Source: Acanthopleura granulata (taxonomy: Eukaryota > Mollusca > Polyplacophora > Chitonida > Chitonidae). From it: a stretch of 64,000 bases of DNA. The position numbers and the translations under genes were made by a program. The stretch spans positions 13,436,337 through 13,500,336 of the forward strand of contig JABBOT010000080.1 in assembly GCA_016165875.1 (NCBI GenBank). The letters run 5' to 3'. Positions 24,501 through 33,500 of the stretch are shown here, in pieces (position 1 is the first letter of the stretch; each line of letters begins with the position of its first letter). The notes beneath the pieces are model-generated. The model was not told the origin of the DNA and did no database searches. It saw nothing but the letters and a program-made list of their open reading frames with translations.

Positions 24501-27500
24501 GAACATGAGCTGTCTTTTACTTTTAAAATATGTTCTTTGGGCGTTACCCAAATAACCATTCAGAAAGGGCCTACTTAAAAATTTTTATTGGTATTTTGAT
24601 AAAATTTTTTTTTTTTATATTTTTCTCTCCATGTTAATTTCTGTCTTTTTCAAGAGCCAGAAAAAAAAAAGAATTTATTGCCAACCGATCCTATTTTTTC
24701 TCATCAGGTCAGGGGTTTTCAGGTTTAAAAAACAGTTTTCTAAGGAAGACCCAAGCATTAAATTTAGTTAACAATGACCGTGCCTACACTTCTTAATGTA
24801 ATTTCATCCAAAAATATGTCGATGAAAACATATCATAGAACAGTTTTATCATGTTTTCCACATGGAAAACCACATTGAAAAGTGCCCAAAAGTACAAGGG
24901 ACCTGGATCTGATTGAATGTTGATACTGTCAATGCCAACATTTTTTTGTCTGTTTCAGACTGTGTTCTGAGTTTGAAGAAGGGCAGACCTTAGATGTGAA
25001 CAACCCTGGCTGTTACCCCACAGTCTGTGTGGAGCTGGATCTGGCCAGCCTGGCTGTCAACACCATCATAGAGGTAGGCATATCCACTTTCACTTTCATC
25101 AACAACATCATAGAGTTAGGCATTCCACCTTCAGTTTTACTTTGTCAGCATCATCGTAGAGGTAGGCAGGTCCACTTTCACTTTGTCGACACCTCATAGA
25201 GGTAGGCAAGTCCACATTCGCTTTCACTTTGTCAACACCATCTTAGAGGTAGGCAAGTCCACTTTCACTTTGTCAACACCATCATACAGGTAGGCAAGTC
25301 CACTTTCACTTTGTCAACACCATCTTAGAGGTTGACAGGTCCACATTCACTTTCACTTTCACAACACCATCATACAGGTAAGCAGGTTCATTTTCACTTT
25401 CACATTGCCAGCACCAGGAGACATGTCACTATGCACTTGCACTTTGTCAACATATGTTCATTTTGACTTTTTCAACACTACCAGAGATATAGGTCACTGT
25501 CTACCTTCACTTTAATGTGTCTTTGTTTCTTCTTATGTACAAGTCTTCACATGTGAATGACCGAGAGGGAGCAAGTGTGGTCAGCTTTGACCAGTTACCT
25601 CAGGCCTCTCTGGAGGACATGATGCAGGGTCAAGGGGCAGCCATGATGATGACCAGTTATGATGAGACAGCCCTCTGCTCAGCTACATTCAGGTGAGTGT
25701 TTGAACTGTCAGGCGAGTGCTAGAACATTTGGGCGAGTGATTGAGCATTGGGGTGAGTGATAGAACATTCTGTTGAATGCTAGAAAAGTCAACTGATTAC
25801 CGTTACATAATGGGAAACACCAGAACATTGAGCGGGTTGCTGTTGCATTCAGATGAGCAGGACATCATTCAACTGATTGCTATTTACATTCTTCTGATTG
25901 CATTTACACTCATGTTAGCATTGTAACACTGCTTTTGCATTTGTGTGAGCCCTAATTGATTTAAGTGAGCACATACCTACTCAATTACATGAGTAGACAC
26001 CTGTCGTGTGTAGATGTAACTTGCTGACAGGTCTACCTTTAACTGTTATGTTTTGTCTATGACAGGATTATGAAGAGCATGGTGCACGGCTGGGTCAGAG
26101 ATGTGACGGCTCACGGCAATGTGTTTGCTGATAACCAGATCATCCATTTCTACAGGTTTGACCATAAACTGGTTCCCCTTGTAAAAAGGCATGCACGTAT
26201 TGAATAAGTACAATGGTTTTTCTAGCCAGCTCCTTTGTAGAAACTCGATTCGAACATATCAGAAAACTCATCACCGGTGTATCAAAAGCTCAATTTGTTG
26301 TTTGAAAACTCACTACACAATTTGTCGAAAACTTAATTTTGTTTCACCATGTGGTTACCGCCATGAGAAAGTGGCTAGAAAAAACCCTGAAGGAAATACA
26401 TGTATGTCACACAACATCATTTTAAAAGTTTTGTTTATCATTACGTCAAAGTTTATTTTTATTCCTCGATGTAAAAAAAGCGTGCATGTATTGGATAAGT
26501 AATTCCGTGTATGTTTACACACATCATAATTTTAGAAAGTACTTTCAAGTTTTCTTTACCCTTATGTCAGAGTTAAGTCTGGACTATCTTTTACCAGTTA
26601 TATTAAAACAGAGTAATGTACAGTTTTGCCAGTATGACCATCAAGCAGGATGTAATTTTAAGTTCACACAGACTAATTCTTATGGCGTTCCTCCGTCCTC
26701 AGGTGGCTGCGCTCCTCCAGTTCATTGCTATACGACCCAGCCCTGAGGCGAACCCTTCACAACCTGATGAAGAAAGTCTTCATGCAGGTAATACACAGAT
26801 GTATTTGATGTAAAGATGTATAAGTGTGTATATACACCCTGATGTATAAATTTTGCAGGGAGCATATAGAATTTCATTATGGTATAACAGAGATGCATAA
26901 TATTCAGGTGTATAATATATGGAAGTAATGTACAGAAGTTCATTAGGTAATGTTGATCATATACTGGCAAAAGCACACACGTGCATATCATAGATGGTTG
27001 GAAATTTGTTCTCTGCCCGACTGAAAAAAAAAATCGTAAATGATTTCCTTTATTCTTCTTTCTACAGCTAATAGCAGAGTTCAAAAAGCTTGGTTCGACC
27101 ATTGTATACGCTAACTTCAACCGCGTGATTTTGTGTACAAAGAAGCGTCGTATTCTGGATGCGGTGGCATACGTGGAGTACATCACAAACAGTATCAAGT
27201 CCAAAGAACTCTTCCATCTGATAGACATGACCTATGAGCAGTGCTGGGAGTTTCTCATGTGGCTGGACGTGGTGAGTATAGTGGTTCCCTCAGGTGAGGA
27301 TTCAGTCCCGGCTTTGGACAGGGAATTTGTTCTTTCCTCAATGTGGCGTGCATGTCAAGGTCATGTGTGGGAAAGTTCATGAGTAACTTGCCAAAGGCTG
27401 GTGGTTTATACCGGACCCTTTGGTTTCCTCAACCCTAAACAAGTGTTAATGACCTCATGGATATTTCCCTACCTTGTTCTTATTTTCTGAGGCCCATCCT

Positions 27501-30500
27501 CATCCTTTGAATTAGTCATGACATTAAAACATATGGTAAATGACCTAAAACTTTGCTCATGACAAAGTTGCTCATGCTGAGAGTTGTATTGATCTTTAAA
27601 GGAGTTTTGAGGTTTTGAAGTTAGGTTTATATCCTACTGGTAAAATTGTTTAAGAACCCAAAGTGGTATGTTTATGACATTTATTTGCCTCTGAAGGTGC
27701 ACTTTAAGGGGCCAAATTATAGATAATATACCATAACCTCCATGGCATTGGAAATTAATAAATCAGTCACATCCTAATGGGTGTAGTGAAACTGGTGGCT
27801 TTTTATTCATCGTGGATGTGTAAGTTCATATTTGTTAGGTGTCTCAAATCTTCTTGTACATTCTTCCACAAGTTTGATTTCCATCCTGCAGGCTAACCAT
27901 GGTGGAGTGAAGGGCAAACTGCCAACTCTTCCACCAGAAGCCACGCCCGCTAATGGTGAAAGGGAGGAGAATAGTGACAGTGATGTGGAGATTGACGACT
28001 GTCAGAGAGAGCCAGAGGAGGAGCTTAACAAATCAGATGATGAGGATGGTGTATGTTTCATTATTGTTATTCTTTCAGTGTAATAGCTTAAAGTGTAACC
28101 ATTATGTTACTTGGTTGCTTTCATGTTTCTTTAAAGAAGTAATCAGATGAAATTGTTAAGCCAACCAGTCAGGTCCATTTTTTACTAAACTGTCATAGTT
28201 AATAGTTTCCATGAGTGAGACAAAGTGGTACATTTAATGACTCTTTGTCTACAATCGGATATAGCTGTTCCTGGCCGGTGTTTTTTATGTTGTTCTGTGT
28301 AACTTTCAGTGACCCACGTTGTTCTGCCTGTGAATAACTTGTGGTATGCCTTTACAGATGTGGAAAAAACTATGAAATTTTAATCGTTATACAAACATTT
28401 CATGATTTACGGTGGTAAAGTAAGGCAAGGTGATGTGAAGATGCAAAAAAGTGTCAACAACATTTGGTTAATCCTTGGCTGGGTGGGTACAGTTTACATC
28501 CACATGTTTGGTGGGTTTGGTGAAGTGAAAGGCTGTGCTTTATTTTATTCTTTTCAAGATTGGAAGCAATTATTTGGCTACTCAGGCTTCGCCCCAGTTT
28601 TCATGATGTTTCTTTTCTTTTCTTACAGCCAGAAATTGAGATGAACTGGAACATGGCGAAGTTCCTGCCTGAGGCTGCAGCCTGTCAGACCAATTTTAAT
28701 GTGAGTAGGAGTTTGGGAGAAATTTGAAAAGCATAAGTTACATATTCAAAGGACTGCAGTTTTATAGTAATTGAATTATTTGTCTTTAAGACCTATAGGG
28801 CCTGTAGAGTTGATAAACAAAATATGTTTCTTTTTACATTGTAATAACAATGTAGACTTAGATGAAAGATATGCATTTCATACAAGATAACCATAGTAAG
28901 TATGAATGTTTGTTTTAAAGAATAACAGTCTTTAAAAAATTCAAACTTAAAAAGGCTTTAGACTTATTTGTTTTTTATAGGATGGATATATTTATTTCAG
29001 ATGATTATTGCTGATTGCACCCTCTCTCAGTTTCAGATGATCATTTGCTGGTTACATCCTTTCTCTGTTTTCAGATGATAATTGTTGGTTACTTCCTCTC
29101 TCTGTTTGAGATGATCATTGCTGGTTACATCCTCTCTCTGTTTGAGATGATATTTGCTGGCTACATCCTCTCTGTTTCAGATGGTCTTTGCTGGTTACAT
29201 TCTCACTGTTTGAGATGACCATTGCTGCTTACATTCTGTCTCTGTTTCAGATGACCATTGCTGGTTACATCCTCTCTCTGTTTCAGAGGATCATTGCTGG
29301 TTACATCTTCTCTGTTTCAGATGAAAATTGCTGGTTACATCCTCTCTCTGTTTCAGATGATCATTGCTGGTTACATCCTCTCTGTGTACAATCACATGCA
29401 GGAAGAACAGAGAAGTCTGACACCAGGCCACACCCCGATTAGGAGACGAGATGTCAATCAAACACAGGTACTGTCCAGCAGGACTGCTTCAAATCCTTGT
29501 ATCACAGGTTGGGGCTCAATCCCAGACGTAAACAGGGGATTTTAAGACTTTAATTATATCTGGGACCTCATGGGACCATTTGTGCAATCTGATGCTAGTT
29601 TGAAAAAAAAATATTTAGACACTAAGAAATAAAAAAAGGTAAATATCTCTTTCAGTGTTAAGAAATGGAATGGGAAATGCATGTATATTAATCAGATCTA
29701 GCTGGAAAATCAGTGGTGTTTTGATAATAAATAATTTTTTGTTTCCTGTTTTTGTTGCAGAAACTGTTGGATAGCTCCACCACCCCGGCTTGTGTGGATT
29801 TCTCACAGAACCTGGTACAAGGAGATCTAGCACAGCAGATGTTTACGTGAGTAAACAAAAACTTTTAGAACAGGCCTTTTTTGGTTTACCATTGCAAAGT
29901 GTTTATTTATTTGATTGGTGTTTTATGCCATACTCATGAATATTTCACTTCCATGATGACGGCTGGCATTATTGTGGGAGGAAACCAGGCGGAATCCGGG
30001 GGAAGCCTATGGCCATCTGCAAGTTGCTGGCGAACCTTCCCATGTATGGCCGAAGAGGAAGCCAGCGTGAGCTGGGTTTGAACTTACGGCTACCGCATTG
30101 GTGAGAGGCTTCAGGGTCATTACACTGCACTAACGAGCTAACCAGCTCGGCCACAGAGGCCCTACATTGCCAAGTAAGGTAAGGTATTGTGATTGAGATT
30201 GAAAGTGGTGTCAGTGTCAACATCGGTGTCCAGATAAGCTTTTTTGTTGAAGCCAACTCCTCCAATCAACTTAGGCTGTAGTTTTAATTGGAGTAGTTTT
30301 TGCTAATCCTTGCTACAACAGCAGTTTTTATGCCAGAAATTCTTATAATCATGTGTGGTTTTTGTGAAAATCAGCTGTAACAAAGTGTGATGAAATATTC
30401 TTCTGAAACATTCATATGTGCTATGTGAAAACAAATGGAAACAAATCAGACTAAAATGTGTTGTCTTGTTGTTGTTGTTTAGGCTGACTCAGAAGATCCA

Positions 30501-33500
30501 GAAGAAGCTGTCAGGTAATCGGAACACCCATGGAGATCTGGCTATGGAGTTCCCTCAGCTACCTGGCTCCCATTTGCCGCTGAACAACCCTGCCCTGGAG
30601 TTTGTCAAGTGTGTCTGTAAGGTAGGGGAAATTTGAACACATTCCCCATGTCAACAAACCAGATTTAATAATTTGTCATGATTTTTGGTTCCATCTTTTA
30701 GATCTCCAATCAATAAAACAGTATTTTTTGAGGGTGAAGGTTCTGGACAGGTATGGTTATTATTGATTGTTGATTTACGCCATACTATTGATTGGTGAAA
30801 ACGGTTTCACTGTAAACCACTGTATTGTAGACGATAACCATAAAGCTGTGAACTGGAATGAATGGTTCTGGCTTAGGGCCAGCAATAAATTGGCCTTTGT
30901 TTTATCTGTCAGGTGCTAATTAGGCTGAGGTATTAAGCCATAGGTTTACCCAGCACATGGCAGAAGGTGATGTTTTACTCAGGGCACTACAGTGTTCTCT
31001 GCCCGTAAAACCGACCGGCATCTTTTGTGTGACAGATTTGTGAGTACAGCATTAAACATGAATCAGATAAATAGATAGCTTGTTTCGTCTTTCAGGTGCT
31101 GTCACTGGACGGTAACATCTCGAACCAAGTGTCTAAGCTGAACCGTAATCTGCTGAAGTTGATTGGGTTGGGCGAGTTCTCAGAGGAGACACAGTACAAA
31201 GATCCGTGCCTGTCTTATGTCCTACCTGAGGTGAGGGTACTTGTCCTGCTGTAACGGATCTAACATTTCCCCCAAAACAGTGTATTTTTACAGGCCAATA
31301 AAATACCATAAAATACTACTCTTGGAGCTGAAACTTTTTCCGCTGGGATATCATCCTATGTTCCAGACAACCATCAAATCACTATTCTACAATGAACAGA
31401 ACTCCCAGAATCAGGAAAAGTGACAACTTAGTCATGGACAGAAGTGTAGGTCCTTTATGGTGCCACGGTGTGGAGAGGCTGTGAATATCCTGCTGTGTGT
31501 TTTCATCAGCAGGTGTATCATTGTGGGCTGATCATGTTTCTCCAGTTTGAAATTTTCTGGACGATAGTTTAAGTCGACTCTATTCTGCTTTGAGAATGTT
31601 GGCCACATCCATTTTGTTTTCCAAGGAACATTGAAATTTGTAGTTCTACACCATCAATTAAGCTGAATTATTCATAAACCAGTCCAGTAAAACCAGGGAT
31701 ACAGTTGAATTTATCTGCTTCTAAGTAGCTTCCTTGTTTATTGCACAAAATTCTGGATGAATGTTATGGTTATGACTGTCCTTTTCTTTTCTTAGTTGAC
31801 ATTATCTCTGCAAGTTGGAGTGCAGATTATGGTTGTTGTAATGTTATTGGAATGGTAGGGAAAGGATAAATGCAGATAAAGTAATGTCAATAGTTTTGGC
31901 TGAGTACACTGAAAAGGGACATTTTAATCTGGACAACTCATCCAAAATATCATGACCACACTTCTATGGATAAGATGCTGGGGATCTTTGTGTGTTCATG
32001 CAGAAACATAAAAAATGGCTGTCCTGTATATGGCATTAAATGCTTGTTTGTGTTTTGAAAAATTTTTTTGAAGACCCAGGAATACTTGCTTCCTCTACAG
32101 CCATACGTGGGAAGGTCCGCCAGCAACCTGCGGATTGTCGTGGGTTTCCCTCGGGCTCTGCTCGGTTTTCCTCTCACTATAACATTCTTGAGTATGGCGT
32201 AAAACGCCAATCAAATAAGTAAGTTAATAGATAAAATTTAATGCTACATGATTTTGATGACGAAGAGCGTGGTGCATTAAGCCTGTCATGGGATTGACAT
32301 ATTTGACTTCTTTTTTTTTTTTTGGCAAAGGAAGATAAAAGAGACATGAGAAACGATATTTCTGGTAAATTTTGCTTCCAGTTTTTCAAGGTTGTTACCT
32401 GTAAGGGTTCTTTTATCCTGTTTCCCCAGGTGATTTGTAAGGCATGCAATCACATCCGAGATCTGGACTTGTGCCGGGATCCTTATCTGAGTCAGGATGG
32501 ATCAGGGTAAGCTTTGTGTTGTCAGATGTCTGTTACCGGAACACAACATTGTGTGCGAAAAATGAGTTTCTAGAACAGTATTCATGGTGTATCATTTAGG
32601 CATGACTGAAGCAAAAAATTCTAAAACCCCTTCTTTCTATGTTGTTCATGTTTGTGTTAAAACAGACAAAATATCTTGTTTAATTTGTATTTCACTGAGT
32701 TAATAAATATTTGATTAATTTCTGTATTTCACTGGTGTTTAACACCATACTCAGGAATTTTTCACTTCCGTTATGGCAGCCAGTTTTTTGGTAGAGGAGA
32801 ACTATGTACAGGACTGGAAGTAAAGTTACCAGACAAACCTCCTAACTTAAAGCTGCAGCCAAAACAGCCAAGGACGTCCCCTTGAGTTGTGTCCTCTTGT
32901 GATCTGCTTCACATGCCATCTGCTTGAGTCAGTTTCATAAACATATTCTGCATGGTGTAGACAGCACGGCTGAAACTGATGGTTTCTGGCTCATTGGTCA
33001 AGGACCTGATGGTCAAAGTGAGACAGTGCTTTGACCATCAGAGGAGTGGCCATTTACAGTGATTGCATGTTGTCTTGATTTCCCTGTTCCTGACAGTTGA
33101 TGTCCAAATAAGTGTGCAGCGTGAGTTGCACATCATCTGTCAAGAGCCAGAAACCATCAGTTTCAGCCGTGCTGTCTACACCATACACAATGTGTTTATG
33201 AAACTGACTGAAGTAGATAGCATGTGAAGCCGATCACAACGGGACACAACTCATGATGCAACCAAAAATAACTGTGATGTGGCACGGATTTGCGTGGTGT
33301 ATTGCAAAGGGGTAGAGGGGAAGAGAAGCATACTCAAGGTGAAATAGATAATCTCGTGGTAGTGTCAGCTAGTGACTGAACAGATTATGTTGTTGTTTCC
33401 AGGATGGTTTGGTTCTGCATCCAATGTAAGACAGAATATGACATTCAGGAGATTGAGCAGTCCTTGATCAACTCCATCAACAGAACCTCCATGGCCTATG

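Noticed and set aside
26728..27228. 166-codon minus-strand open frame
   Set aside because: It is antisense to POLE exons w23-w24 and their intron; the plus strand carries the conserved protein.
28049..28051. Earlier donor (gtgtat) for POLE exon w25
   Set aside because: It would put exon w26 into a frame with an immediate stop; the donor two bases later keeps phase.
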